Assembly (NCBI GenBank): GCA_018971775.1
Contig: JAGXAB010000038.1
Span: 1-56,417 of the forward strand
DNA length: 56,417 bases
Direction: 5' to 3'
DNA from: Cyanobacteria bacterium REEB67
GTDB lineage: Bacteria; Cyanobacteriota; Vampirovibrionia; Obscuribacterales; Obscuribacteraceae
Position 1 is the first letter of the stretch. Every line of letters begins with the position of its first letter. The position numbers were made by a program, and so were the translations under genes. The notes beneath the pieces are model-generated. The model had not been told where the DNA came from. It made no database searches and was given only the letters and a program-made list of their open reading frames with translations. Shown one piece after another: positions 1-8,361 of this stretch.

Positions 1-1
1 G

Positions 2-601
2 AACCAGGAAGCAATCGTCGAGATTGTCAAAGCGATCCCGCGCGGCGACCATCTCACCGCGCCGGAAGTGTTCGAATTGGCTAAAGGTAATGGCCTGAAG
101 GTAAGCCTATCCACTGTCTATCGCACCCTGAGCAAACTAAAGGCCGACGGCGACGTGATCACCGTGGCCGGTGACCGTGGCTTGCGCTACGAGGCGGCCG
201 AAGAAGGTCCGGCTCACGACCACTTGATCTGTCTGGGCTGCGGCACGACGATTGAATTTTATGACGAGTTGATTCGCGGCTTCGGCAAAACAGTCGCTCA
301 GCGCAAAGGTTTCGATCACACCACCAGTCGCTTCGACATCCTCGGCTATTGCCAGAACTGTCGCAACAATGATGAGGGTCGTCGCCTCGACCAGGTTGAA
401 GTGGCGCTCGAAAACGCCATCGACAAATCGCAGGACGCGCTCTCGCAAATGCGCAACGCTCTCGATAGCTTGAGAAATAGAAGGTTCAGCCGCGTCGACG
501 CGCCAATCAAATCAGCGATCACACAGCTGACCAAGAGTATAGAAGATCTCGATAAAGCAAGCGGTCATCTGCCGAACAGCAATCAAATCGCCGGTTCGTA
601 A
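2..601 (+). CDS. Fur-family metal/peroxide-responsive repressor, 5' end missing
   Basis: The open frame runs in from the window edge, so the true start lies upstream; the first visible codons (NQEAIVEIVKAIPRGDHLTAPEV) belong to the winged-helix domain. The Fur recognition-helix signature STVYRTLSKL follows, then the dimerisation domain with HDHLICLGCG and a second CxxC pair (CQNC), typical of the structural zinc site. Members bind Fe, Zn or Mn, or sense peroxide, and repress metal-uptake or stress genes; which subtype this is cannot be decided from the sequence. After the second CxxC there is an unusual tail of about 80 residues rich in Leu, Asp and Arg, predicted helical or coiled-coil. Typical Fur proteins end soon after that motif. 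Family call is firm; subtype is open. Confidence 0.9.
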   Translation, partial: NQEAIVEIVKAIPRGDHLTAPEVFELAKGNGLKVSLSTVYRTLSKLKADGDVITVAGDRGLRYEAAEEGPAHDHLICLGCGTTIEFYDELIRGFGKTVAQRKGFDHTTSRFDILGYCQNCRNNDEGRRLDQVEVALENAIDKSQDALSQMRNALDSLRNRRFSRVDAPIKSAITQLTKSIEDLDKASGHLPNSNQIAGS

Positions 602-744
602 AATCCAAATCATTCCGTAATTCAGACGAGATAACAGTTGCCGAAGTGTCTGCTTTGAAGACGCTCACGTTTTGCCGCTTGCTATCCTGCAAACAGAATT
701 CATCTCATCTGATCTCATCTCATTTCGGGCCGAGGGCAATTATT

Positions 745-1527
745 ATGCACACACCACGTTTCGGCGGCATTCTCGCCTACGCCTTTGCATTGACGATATT
801 GAACATCATCACATTCGGCGCTCTCCATTTATTGAATATGCCGGCCGGCCGTTTCATCGACTGGACTATCGCTACAGTTTCACTATGGTGGCTTTTGATC
901 GTCGTGACGGTACTCTGGGATATTTATTTCGACGCCAAAGCGGTCGTCAATGAAGCCGAACAATCGCAGTCAGCAGGTATCAGCGTCGACGAAGCACAAT
1001 TGATCTATGTCAAAAGAGTGGCTAACAGCGCCCTCATTGGTGCTGTTGTTTTACATCTCGCTTCAGCGGCCGCACTTTTTGCTCTTTCCTATTACGGCAT
1101 CAGCGCCGTCGGCTACATAGGCTCTGCAGCGGCTCTGCTTCTCACTTTCCTCCGACCGAGCGTGCGCGGCTACGAATATCTGCGGGCCAAACTTCAGGCG
1201 ATGAAAAATCGCTTCCGCTATCCGCGTGAGGATGTGCTGGAGCTGCGCAACCGCACCAGCTCACTCGAAAACAACGTCAACGCCCTGCAAAAACAATTGA
1301 ACCTGCAAGATCCCGACTCTTTTGCATCGAGACAGCACCGCCTCATGGAAGAAATGCGCATGCGACAGACAGCGGTGCTTGAGGAACTGCACCGTTTGGA
1401 CGACGCAAATATCCGCGACCATGAACGAATAGCGCACGACAGCCGCAATGCCATCGCCAAAATCTCGGCGGATAGTCAATTTCTCGACCATGTCAGAGAG
1501 ATAGTGCAGATGATCAAGTCAGCCTGA
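745..1527 (+). CDS. Membrane protein with C-terminal coiled coil, unknown function
   Basis: I place the start at the ATG at 745 because GAGGG lies 8 bases upstream; a GTG at 646 would add 33 unlikely residues. The 260-residue product has two hydrophobic segments near residues 9-29 and 42-58, a short soluble stretch, two more at about 93-113 and 118-136, then a basic helix and a long heptad-like region (about 155-250) rich in Leu, Glu and Arg. It is probably an inner-membrane protein with a cytoplasmic coiled-coil tail. I do not recognise a family. It sits alone between the Fur gene and the convergent glycosyltransferase, whose stop is less than 30 bases away. Confidence 0.7.
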   Translation: MHTPRFGGILAYAFALTILNIITFGALHLLNMPAGRFIDWTIATVSLWWLLIVVTVLWDIYFDAKAVVNEAEQSQSAGISVDEAQLIYVKRVANSALIGAVVLHLASAAALFALSYYGISAVGYIGSAAALLLTFLRPSVRGYEYLRAKLQAMKNRFRYPREDVLELRNRTSSLENNVNALQKQLNLQDPDSFASRQHRLMEEMRMRQTAVLEELHRLDDANIRDHERIAHDSRNAIAKISADSQFLDHVREIVQMIKSA

Positions 1528-1554
1528 AGATAGATAACTGACGGCTTCGACTAT

Positions 1555-2679
1555 TTAAAGCTTCCCCGACTTCGTCGATTCGACCGGCTCTTCTTTAGCA
1601 GTAGAGAGATCGGCCTCCGCCTTGCGCTCAGCCTCGGTTGACTTGACGGAATTATTTTCGCGCGCTTCCAGCGCTTGTTTATTCAAACGCATCCTGGCCG
1701 CTTCCAGATCGCGCTCCGATTGCACGATAATCTCTTCCAGATAATTAAGGGAGACGCGACGACCTTTATTAATCGCCTGGCGTTTTTTGAGCATGCGCGG
1801 CAGCATCAAAAGGAAGCGCCCAAAACCCTCGAACCAGGCCAAAACACGTCCGCCGCGCACACAGACAACGGCCAGATAATAGGCCTGCCAGAAACAAATC
1901 TGCGGGATAAATTTGATCAGCAGAGAGCCAGGGATATTTTTAATCAGGGTGTTGAAATTATTTTGCGCTGACAACCTGACGACAAGCGGACTGTAGCCAC
2001 TACCGGTAGTGCCGCAGCCGAGATGATAGATAATCGCGCTCGGCACATAAAGACATTTGTAACCAGCGCTCTGAGCCCGCAGTCCCATATCTACGTCTTC
2101 GAGATAGGCAAAATAGTCTTCGTCAAATAAACCGATGTCGACGAACATTGCCCGGCGGTACATGGCGGCACCACCACAAGCACCGAGGATATAACGCTCG
2201 CTATCGAAGAGGCCGGTGTCTTTTTCACGGTGGCCGATGCGACCGGGCAAGCCGCCGCGGCGATAGCCGTCACCGACTCCATCGAGCAAGGTGCGATCGT
2301 CATAGCCAAGCATCTTGCAGCCGACCGAGCCTATCTCGGGATGAGTATTGAGAGCTTTGACCAGCTCTTCCACCCAGAGGCCGTCGACGACCGTGTCATT
2401 GTTGATCAAGGCGATATATTCGCCTTTTGATTCGCGGATACCGCGGTTGACGGCGACACTGAAACCTGTATTTTTCTCGAAGCGCGGCACGCGCACCTGC
2501 GGGTAGTTATCGGCCAAAAATTCAATCGAGCCGTCTTTTGAGCCATTGTCGACAACGATGATTTCCAGATCTTTATACGATTGCCTAATCAGCGAATCGA
2601 GACAATCCTTGAGAAAATGCTTACCGTTCCAGTTTGGAATAATGATCGAAACAAAACCGACCTGGCCTTCGCTCGCCAT
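1555..2679 (-). CDS. Family 2 glycosyltransferase (rhamnosyltransferase-like)
   Basis: The start of the GT-A fold is plain: VSIIIPNWNGKHFLKDCLDS, followed by IIVVDNGSKDGS and the acidic nucleotide-sugar segment NNDTVV, then the acceptor-side motif FAYLEDVDMGLRAQ. This pattern is typical of WbbL/RfbF-like enzymes that add sugars to surface polysaccharides on the cytoplasmic face of the membrane. A hydrophobic stretch follows the catalytic domain, and the last 80 residues are charged and helical. The longest frame begins at 2850, but that start would overlap the divergent gene at 2835; the ATG at 2679, just before the conserved fold, is preferred. The Shine-Dalgarno there is weak. The substrate is unknown. 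Confidence 0.85.
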   Translation of the reverse strand: MASEGQVGFVSIIIPNWNGKHFLKDCLDSLIRQSYKDLEIIVVDNGSKDGSIEFLADNYPQVRVPRFEKNTGFSVAVNRGIRESKGEYIALINNDTVVDGLWVEELVKALNTHPEIGSVGCKMLGYDDRTLLDGVGDGYRRGGLPGRIGHREKDTGLFDSERYILGACGGAAMYRRAMFVDIGLFDEDYFAYLEDVDMGLRAQSAGYKCLYVPSAIIYHLGCGTTGSGYSPLVVRLSAQNNFNTLIKNIPGSLLIKFIPQICFWQAYYLAVVCVRGGRVLAWFEGFGRFLLMLPRMLKKRQAINKGRRVSLNYLEEIIVQSERDLEAARMRLNKQALEARENNSVKSTEAERKAEADLSTAKEEPVESTKSGKL

Positions 2680-2807
2680 GCCGGCCGCTTTTGTATCTTC
2701 ACCCGGACATGCTTGCACGTAAGTCACCGCATCGAAAGTCAGTAGAATATCTGGTCTATTGTAAGGGATTAGCTTAAGCCCGGGCAAAAGGGACGCGGAC
2801 AAAAAGC

Positions 2808-2813
2808 TATAAT
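2808..2813 (+). promoter_or_regulatory. Candidate -10 box for the GT4 gene
   Basis: A perfect TATAAT lies 21 bases before the GTG start at 2835. No good -35 hexamer is visible 16-18 bases upstream, so this is a candidate only. Confidence 0.4.
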
Positions 2814-2834
2814 GACCCTCTGGCGAAGTGAACC

Positions 2835-4187
2835 GTGGAAAGCAAAACAAAAATCCTTATCATAACCCTCGAACCGATCGCTCAAAAGATGGCCGGGCCA
2901 GCGATTCGCGCCCTGGAGCTGGGCAAGGTGCTGGCCGAAAAATTTAGCGTCGTGGTCTTTTCACCAGTGGAGGGTGGGCCGCCACCCAAAGATCCGCTGC
3001 CCGAGAGTCTCACCCTCGTGCGCGGCGGTGGAGCCCGTGCCCTGCGCACTCTTGCCGAGGCGAGCGAGACAATCTTTATCCAGTCTAATGTTCTGAAACC
3101 CTATCCTTTTTTAAGCCAGCTTGGCAAATTTCTCATCTTGGACCTTTACGATCCCTATTTGTTTTCTATCCTCGTCCAGTATAAAAACGACCGCACCCAG
3201 GCCAGTGCCAGCTATCGCATGATGCACCAGGTCCTGGAAGCGCATATGCTCGCTTGCGATTTTGCCGTCTGCGCCTCGGAACGTCAGCGCGACTACTGGA
3301 TTGGCAGATTTTGCGCTCAGGGGCGAATCACCCCCGAGCTCTACGAATTCGACCCGTCGCTGCGCAAGTTGATTGATGTGGTGCCTTACGGCCTGCCCGA
3401 AAAACCACCTGAGAAAAATACGAGCGAAAAAGGCGAGGTCAAGGGCCTGCGCGAGATACCAGGCATAGGACCGGACGACCCGGTGCTGATCTGGGGTGGT
3501 GGCATCTGGGACTGGTTTGATCCGCTCACTGTGATCGAAGCGACAAAAGCATGTCTTACCGATATACCGAATTTACGTCTTGTTTTTATGGGCACCAAAT
3601 CGCCCAATCCCAAAGTCGACGTCATGGATATGACAAAACGCGCCCGGGCACTCACTGACAGCTATGATCTGACCGACAAAAACATTTTTTTCCTGGACGG
3701 CTGGGTGCCTTACGAAGAGAGAGTCAATTATTTACTCGACGCTACGGCTGCAGTTTCCGCCCACTTCGACCTGCCCGAGACGCGTTTTTCCTTCCGTACC
3801 CGCATCCTCGACTACTTCTGGTGCGGACTGCCAATTTTGACCACTGCCGGAGATGGACTGGGCGAATTGATCGAGAAGCACAATGCCGGCTGCGTCTTGC
3901 CTTACGAGGACGTAGGGGCCTGGAGCGCGGCGATCAAAAAAGTGATTGCTGACGAAACGGCTCGCAAAGCGATGCAGAGCGGATCGAGACTGATCGCCTC
4001 AACTTTTCACTGGCGCTCGAACGCCTTGCCGCTCAAACGTTTCCTGGAAAACCCCCACCATTTGCCCAGATATGAAAAAATAACCATGCCGTCACTCGGT
4101 GAACGCCTGCGGGCGGTCTATCGACGCGGCGGCAAAGAGCTGATTGTCAAACGTTCGGTGGAATTATTCAATGACATACTTAAATAG
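2835..4187 (+). CDS. Family 4-type glycosyltransferase
   Basis: The 450-residue protein has a two-Rossmann (GT-B) layout. The N-terminal half begins KILIITLEPIAQKMAGPAIRA. The C-terminal half contains WGGGIWDWFDPLTVIEA and ends with an FRTRILDYFWCGLPILTT segment of the kind that carries the donor-binding region in GT4 enzymes. It should transfer a sugar from a nucleotide donor in the cytoplasm, probably for envelope polysaccharide. The start is GTG, placed by the divergent arrangement with the GT2 gene. The stop overlaps the start of the CHAD gene, so the two are likely co-translated. Substrate cannot be told. Confidence 0.8.
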   Translation: MESKTKILIITLEPIAQKMAGPAIRALELGKVLAEKFSVVVFSPVEGGPPPKDPLPESLTLVRGGGARALRTLAEASETIFIQSNVLKPYPFLSQLGKFLILDLYDPYLFSILVQYKNDRTQASASYRMMHQVLEAHMLACDFAVCASERQRDYWIGRFCAQGRITPELYEFDPSLRKLIDVVPYGLPEKPPEKNTSEKGEVKGLREIPGIGPDDPVLIWGGGIWDWFDPLTVIEATKACLTDIPNLRLVFMGTKSPNPKVDVMDMTKRARALTDSYDLTDKNIFFLDGWVPYEERVNYLLDATAAVSAHFDLPETRFSFRTRILDYFWCGLPILTTAGDGLGELIEKHNAGCVLPYEDVGAWSAAIKKVIADETARKAMQSGSRLIASTFHWRSNALPLKRFLENPHHLPRYEKITMPSLGERLRAVYRRGGKELIVKRSVELFNDILK

Positions 4188-5118
4188 TATGCCGACAGAA
4201 CAAATACGAGCCCCGGAGCACCTCTTATCCTACAGCTGGCTCGAGCTAGAGAAGAACCAAGCACTGCTGGTCTTTTCGGATCTGGAAGAAATGGCCGGGG
4301 AGCTGGATAAAAAACTCAATGCCGGCCGCGTCCACCAGGCGCGCGTCATTCTGCGCCGCTGGTATAGCGTCTGGGATATCATGGCCATCGACGGCTGGGA
4401 AGCTTCCGGCTATCCGGACGGCGGCTTCGAGCTCTCAATCGGCGCCAGCCTGCGCAAGCTCAATAAATGTCTTGGTCAAATGCGCGATCTAGATGTCAGC
4501 CTGGAGCTGGCCAGAGAGCTGAAAGTCAGTCGGCGTCTGATCGATCGCCTCAAGAAAAAGCGCAAAAAGCTGCGTCAGAAGACCGAAGCTAAGATCACCG
4601 AGCTCAAGCCCGCCAAGCTTATCGAACGCCTGCGCAATTATCTCTCCGACCGCTCCGAGCACCTCCAGCGCCTCCTCAAGCAGCAGCGCACCGACAGCGT
4701 GCTGGCCGCCAGCAACCATTGCGCCTACATCCATCTCGACCAGTTTCTCCTCCAGGCAGAGCATCAAACCCGCCTCCTGAGCGAAAATTCGAAAAGCAAC
4801 GATGAACTGCATGAGCTGAGATTATCGATCAAACGCTGGCGCTATTTGCTCAGTGAATTTTTCGGCCTGACCAACCTTGAGCTGGTCCGCGCCCAGCAGA
4901 TACTAGGACGCATCCGCGATCTGAACCGTCTCCACGAAGAAGTCGAGGCGATGCGCTCCAAACTGCGCAAGGGGCTGACCGCCGACCGCCTAAAGGCCAG
5001 GGATCTGGGCAGCGACCGCAAACGCATCAACGCTTTACTAAAAGAACAATACAAAACCCTAGAGCCAATAGTGCAAAAGCTGCCCTTCGGGCTCAGGCCA
5101 TATCTCGTCAGTCTCTGA
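4171..5118 (+). CDS. CHAD domain protein (polyphosphate-binding type)
   Basis: Two conserved-histidine alpha-helical repeats are visible: HQARVILRRW near the N-terminus and HELRLSIKRWRYLLSEFFG in the second half, both in the H-x2-R-x3-(K/R)-R pattern that lines the basic channel. CHAD proteins are known to bind inorganic polyphosphate and associate with polyphosphate granules. The protein is very rich in Arg and Lys. I choose the ATG at 4171 because GGTGGA is 8 bases upstream; it lies inside the end of the GT4 gene (17-base overlap). No CYTH/ThTPase domain is fused. Function beyond polyphosphate binding is unknown. Confidence 0.85.
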   Translation: MTYLNSMPTEQIRAPEHLLSYSWLELEKNQALLVFSDLEEMAGELDKKLNAGRVHQARVILRRWYSVWDIMAIDGWEASGYPDGGFELSIGASLRKLNKCLGQMRDLDVSLELARELKVSRRLIDRLKKKRKKLRQKTEAKITELKPAKLIERLRNYLSDRSEHLQRLLKQQRTDSVLAASNHCAYIHLDQFLLQAEHQTRLLSENSKSNDELHELRLSIKRWRYLLSEFFGLTNLELVRAQQILGRIRDLNRLHEEVEAMRSKLRKGLTADRLKARDLGSDRKRINALLKEQYKTLEPIVQKLPFGLRPYLVSL

Positions 5119-5175
5119 GCTTTCGGCGTCAGACGGATGTCAGGTAGAAATTCCGCTTAAGTATTATTGAAACTG

Positions 5176-5205
5176 CTGAAAATTCAGGCCCGATGAAACT
5201 ACAAT
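5176..5205 (+). promoter_or_regulatory. Candidate sigma-70 promoter of the trxB operon
   Basis: CTGAAA at 5176-5181 and TACAAT at 5200-5205 are separated by 18 bases. Transcription would begin inside the palindrome at 5208-5226. Hexamers are near-consensus only. Confidence 0.4.
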
Positions 5206-5207
5206 TT

Positions 5208-5226
5208 AAGATCTAGGTTAGATCTT
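5208..5226. promoter_or_regulatory. Operator-like palindrome upstream of trxB
   Basis: AAGATCT, five bases, AGATCTT: a perfect 7-base inverted repeat placed just after a candidate -10 box. It could be a repressor operator or a small RNA hairpin. Confidence 0.45.
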
Positions 5227-5262
5227 GGACCAAATTGTCAGGATAGTGGACCTGGGCTAAAG

Positions 5263-5284
5263 GGCCTGTCCCGGTGGACAGGCC
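5263..5284 (+). promoter_or_regulatory. Leader hairpin before trxB
   Basis: GGCCTGTCC, loop CGGT, GGACAGGCC: a perfect 9-base-pair stem, 38 bases before the trxB ATG. Flanking CTGGGC (5252-5257) can also pair with GCCCAG just downstream, extending the fold. No U-tract follows, so it is not an obvious terminator. I could not match it to a known riboswitch. Confidence 0.5.
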
Positions 5285-5322
5285 ATACCAGGGCTTAACG
5301 GCCCAGAAATGGAAGTACTCGG

Positions 5323-6306
5323 ATGGCGATAAGAAAGAAATTGACGATTTTGGGCTCGGGCTCGGCCGGTTTGACGGCGGCTATCTACGCGGCCCGCGCA
5401 AATCTAGAGCCCCTGGTCATTCAGGGCTTGCAAGCCGGTGGCCAACTGACGATCACCTCCGATGTCGAAAACTTCCCGGGCTTTCCTAATGGCATCCTCG
5501 GCCCCGAGCTGATGGAAGAAATGCACAAGCAAGCCGAGCGCTTCGGCACGCAATTTATTTACGACAATGCCGAATCGATCGATCTGACCAAGAGACCTTT
5601 CACGATTCGTACGTCATCAGAAGAAATCGTCACCGATACTTTGATCATCGGCACCGGTGCCTCAGCCAAATTGCTCGGTCTCGACAGCGAAAGCAAGTTG
5701 ATGGGTCATGGCGTCTCGGCCTGTGCCACCTGTGACGGCTTCTTCTTCCGCGACAAAACAGTATTTGTCGTCGGCGGCGGCGATACCGCCCTTGAAGAAG
5801 CGACCTTCCTCACCCGCTTCGCCAGCTCGGTAACGGTCATCCATAGAAGAGACGGCTTCCGCGCCTCGGCGATCATGGTCGATCGGGCCAAACAAAATCC
5901 CAAGGTCAAATTTATCCTCAATTCGGTCATCGATGAGATCCTCGATGTTTCCAAAGGCGAAGTAACCGGCATCAAAGTGCGCAATATCATCACTAATGAA
6001 GTGCAGGAATTGCCCGCCGACGGTGTCTTTATCGCCATCGGTCACCAGCCCACTACTGACCTCTTCAAAGGTCAGATCGAATTGACCGAGACCGGCTATG
6101 TCGTCACCGATGGTGTCAAGACTTCGGTCAAAGGCGTTTTTGCCGCCGGCGACGTACAAGACGAGCTCTACCGTCAGGCGATCACCGCAGCCGGCACCGG
6201 TTGCATGGCGGCACTGGAAGCGCAGTGGCTGATCGAAAACGAAGAACTGGAAGAGCACGACAAAGAAAAAAAAACCCTAGTTAGCCCGGTCGCAAATCAA
6301 AGCTAA
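5323..6306 (+). CDS. trxB: Thioredoxin reductase
   Basis: This NADPH- and FAD-dependent enzyme reduces thioredoxin in the cytoplasm. The FAD-binding GSGSAGLTAAIYAARA is at the N-terminus. The redox pair C134-A-T-C137 lies in SACATCDGFF, the NADPH site VVGGGDTALEEA follows, and the second FAD motif is GVFAAGDVQD. Length (327 residues) is normal; the last 25 residues are a charged extension. Both active-site cysteines are encoded by TGT, so it is not a selenoprotein. It heads a tight operon with the haem-oxygenase-like gene (16 bases downstream), GT4 and yyaL, and is preceded by a palindrome and hairpin that may regulate it. Confidence 0.95.
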   Translation: MAIRKKLTILGSGSAGLTAAIYAARANLEPLVIQGLQAGGQLTITSDVENFPGFPNGILGPELMEEMHKQAERFGTQFIYDNAESIDLTKRPFTIRTSSEEIVTDTLIIGTGASAKLLGLDSESKLMGHGVSACATCDGFFFRDKTVFVVGGGDTALEEATFLTRFASSVTVIHRRDGFRASAIMVDRAKQNPKVKFILNSVIDEILDVSKGEVTGIKVRNIITNEVQELPADGVFIAIGHQPTTDLFKGQIELTETGYVVTDGVKTSVKGVFAAGDVQDELYRQAITAAGTGCMAALEAQWLIENEELEEHDKEKKTLVSPVANQS

Positions 6307-6322
6307 GGCACAACTAGGCTAA

Positions 6323-7069
6323 ATGACCCAGGCACCAGCCCATCCCGAATCAGTAAAAGAGTCGGCACAGCATCAGCCAGGCCAGATGCTGCGCGACTTT
6401 GTCTCTGCTCATCCGGCCTCCCGGCATGCCCTTTTTGCTCAGCTCGAGCGCGGTCATCTCACGCCAATGCAGGCCGGCAGCCTTTTGCGCAATTACGACG
6501 CCCATGCTTCGCATCTGCGCCGCCTTTTGCTCAAAGCAGCGACGATCATGCCCGAGTGCGCGGTCGGCTTTATCCTGGAGAATGTCCGCAATGAATACGG
6601 CAACGGTATAGCCGCCGGTCGCCACCAGTTGCAGTTGCAGGATCTGGCCTGGCAGATTGGTCTGAAACGCAGTCAATATGACGCTTTTACCATCCAACCA
6701 GGGATTCGCAAATTTATCAAAGACGTCGGCGCTTTTTATTACCCTCTCGCACGGTTCAAAGAGGCCGACGTCGCCATAAAAAGCAGAGCGGCCATTGCCA
6801 GCGGTGCGATCACCGCCACCGAACTGCTCGCCGTAGAAGAGTTTAAAAGCCTGCAAAAAGCCTTTACGCCCTTTGGTTTGAAAGACCACATCTGGTTTGA
6901 TCATGTCACGATCGAATGCGAGCACCTCGAGGACTCGGTCAACCTCGCCCTCTATTTTTTACAAGAGGCCAAGCGCGATCTGCAAGACGATGTCCTTTTA
7001 GGCCTGAAAGGCGTCCTCGACGCCAATATGCATCTCTATGACGGCCTTCTGGCCTGTACTGCATTGTGA
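6323..7069 (+). CDS. Haem-oxygenase-like fold protein, probable di-iron oxidase (TenA/PqqC/CADD type)
   Basis: All-helical 248-residue protein. Candidate metal ligands are arranged as in haem-oxygenase-like di-iron oxidases: E86/E91 and H101 in ENVRNEYGNG...RH, a mid-protein acidic helix (E167, E172, E173), and H194-x3-E198-x2-H201. Such enzymes use Fe and O2 to oxidise varied small molecules (CADD for para-aminobenzoate, UndA for fatty acids, SznF). The substrate here cannot be told. It lies 16 bases after trxB, and its stop overlaps the next GTG start by 4 bases (GTGA), so translation is coupled. Confidence 0.75.
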   Translation: MTQAPAHPESVKESAQHQPGQMLRDFVSAHPASRHALFAQLERGHLTPMQAGSLLRNYDAHASHLRRLLLKAATIMPECAVGFILENVRNEYGNGIAAGRHQLQLQDLAWQIGLKRSQYDAFTIQPGIRKFIKDVGAFYYPLARFKEADVAIKSRAAIASGAITATELLAVEEFKSLQKAFTPFGLKDHIWFDHVTIECEHLEDSVNLALYFLQEAKRDLQDDVLLGLKGVLDANMHLYDGLLACTAL

Positions 7070-8361
7070 CACTACCGACGGTGACGGCAGAAAATAAGAA
7101 ATTGCGCATCGCCATGGTGCTCCGCCTCTTTTCTCGCAGCGGCGGTCTTGAGCTCTACGCCCTGAAGCTCGTCGAAGGTCTTCTCGAAGATGGACACAGC
7201 GTCTGCGTCATCTGTGAAACAAATGAGAGCGGGCTTGAGCATCCACTTTTGAAAGTACACTCTTTCAAGGACAAACTATCCGGAGCAAAATCCAAAAGCG
7301 ACAAGCTTCATCATTACTTCCGGGCTGCGTCGGAGGCTGTTGCAGCACTCGGCCCTTTTGACATCGTCCACTCCCAGCATTTTCCGGTCAGTCCCGTCGA
7401 CGTCGTCACTTTTCACAACCACACGACGCGCCGTCTCTCGCAGGTCGGCTATGGTTGGGAAAAGCTGCTCAACGAGGTGAAGCTGGCTCTCACCGACGCC
7501 TATAAGACACGCGAGTATTACGACGGCAAACTGACCCGCGAAGCCAAGCTACGCATCTTCGTGGGCGAGGTCATGCGTGATGATTACTACAATACGTTCA
7601 ACATGCCAGAAGAAGCTCTCTATGCCATCGCCCATCCCGGAGCCAGTCTTGGTGAGCCGCCGCTAGCAGCACAAGGGCGCTCAAATGAAGCGGCAAAGAC
7701 CGACCTAAAAGCGGCAAGAGAACAAGCAAATGACCAAGCAAATGAACAAGCAAATGAACAAGCAGAAGAACTAGCAGAAGAACAGGCAAAAGAGCGTCCT
7801 TTTACATTTTTGTTTGTCGGCAAAGGCTTTCGCAAAAAGGGCCTCGATACCCTGCTAAAAAGCTGCCAGATCTTGAAAAAGCGCGGTCACAAATTTGTCC
7901 TGCAAATCGCCGGCATCAAAGAGCGTCCGGTCAGAAAGCTCGAACTGATCGCCGCCGGTTTGACCGATTGCGTACACTATCTCGGTTTTCGCCAGGACAT
8001 GGAAGCTGTCTATGCCGGCGCCGATGCCTCGATTTTGCCATCAAAAATCGAGCCTTTTGGCATGGCCCCGATCCAGGGCATGCAATACGGCCTCGTACCG
8101 ATTGTTTCAAGCGTCTGCGGCGTGGCTGAAGTGCTCAGCGACGGCGAAAACGCTTTGATCCTAAGGGACCACCTCGATAGTGGCGCCCTCGCCGATCTCA
8201 TGCAGCTTCTCTTACTGGATAGAGAACTATACAAACGCTTGCAGGAACAGGCTAGACCGACTGCGAACAGGCTAAACTGGCGTAAAACAATCGACGCCAC
8301 GGAACAGGCCTATGAAAAGATCCGCCCTCATGTAAACAACAAAGAGGTCATCAGTGACTAA
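7066..8361 (+). CDS. Family 4 glycosyltransferase with internal low-complexity insert
   Basis: GT-B fold. The N-terminal domain opens [20 protein letters not shown] and includes FHNHTTRR; the C-terminal domain has [17 protein letters not shown] and the donor-binding segment [22 protein letters not shown]. Between them, at residues about 208-245, is a run of repeated Q-A-N-E-Q/E-Q-A units that would form a charged helical linker not usual in the family. Starts with GTG overlapping the preceding stop; overlaps the next start by 8 bases. Probably a cytoplasmic enzyme of lipopolysaccharide or exopolysaccharide assembly; acceptor unknown. Confidence 0.85.
   Translation: MTLPTVTAENKKLRIAMVLRLFSRSGGLELYALKLVEGLLEDGHSVCVICETNESGLEHPLLKVHSFKDKLSGAKSKSDKLHHYFRAASEAVAALGPFDIVHSQHFPVSPVDVVTFHNHTTRRLSQVGYGWEKLLNEVKLALTDAYKTREYYDGKLTREAKLRIFVGEVMRDDYYNTFNMPEEALYAIAHPGASLGEPPLAAQGRSNEAAKTDLKAAREQANDQANEQANEQAEELAEEQAKERPFTFLFVGKGFRKKGLDTLLKSCQILKKRGHKFVLQIAGIKERPVRKLELIAAGLTDCVHYLGFRQDMEAVYAGADASILPSKIEPFGMAPIQGMQYGLVPIVSSVCGVAEVLSDGENALILRDHLDSGALADLMQLLLLDRELYKRLQEQARPTANRLNWRKTIDATEQAYEKIRPHVNNKEVISD
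7721..7790 (+). repeat. Short tandem repeat inside the GT4 gene
   Basis: Near-identical 12-base units of the form CAAATGAACAAG repeat in frame and encode the acidic, Gln-rich linker. This is the kind of repeat that can change copy number without a frameshift. Confidence 0.7.

Noticed and set aside
5722..5733. Possible selenocysteine in thioredoxin reductase, given selA in the window
   Set aside because: Both active-site codons are TGT, and the enzyme is the small bacterial type.
7598..7835. Leu- and Ser-rich minus-strand ORFs opposite the GT4 linker
   Set aside because: Generated by the 12-base repeats; they lie antisense to a certain gene.
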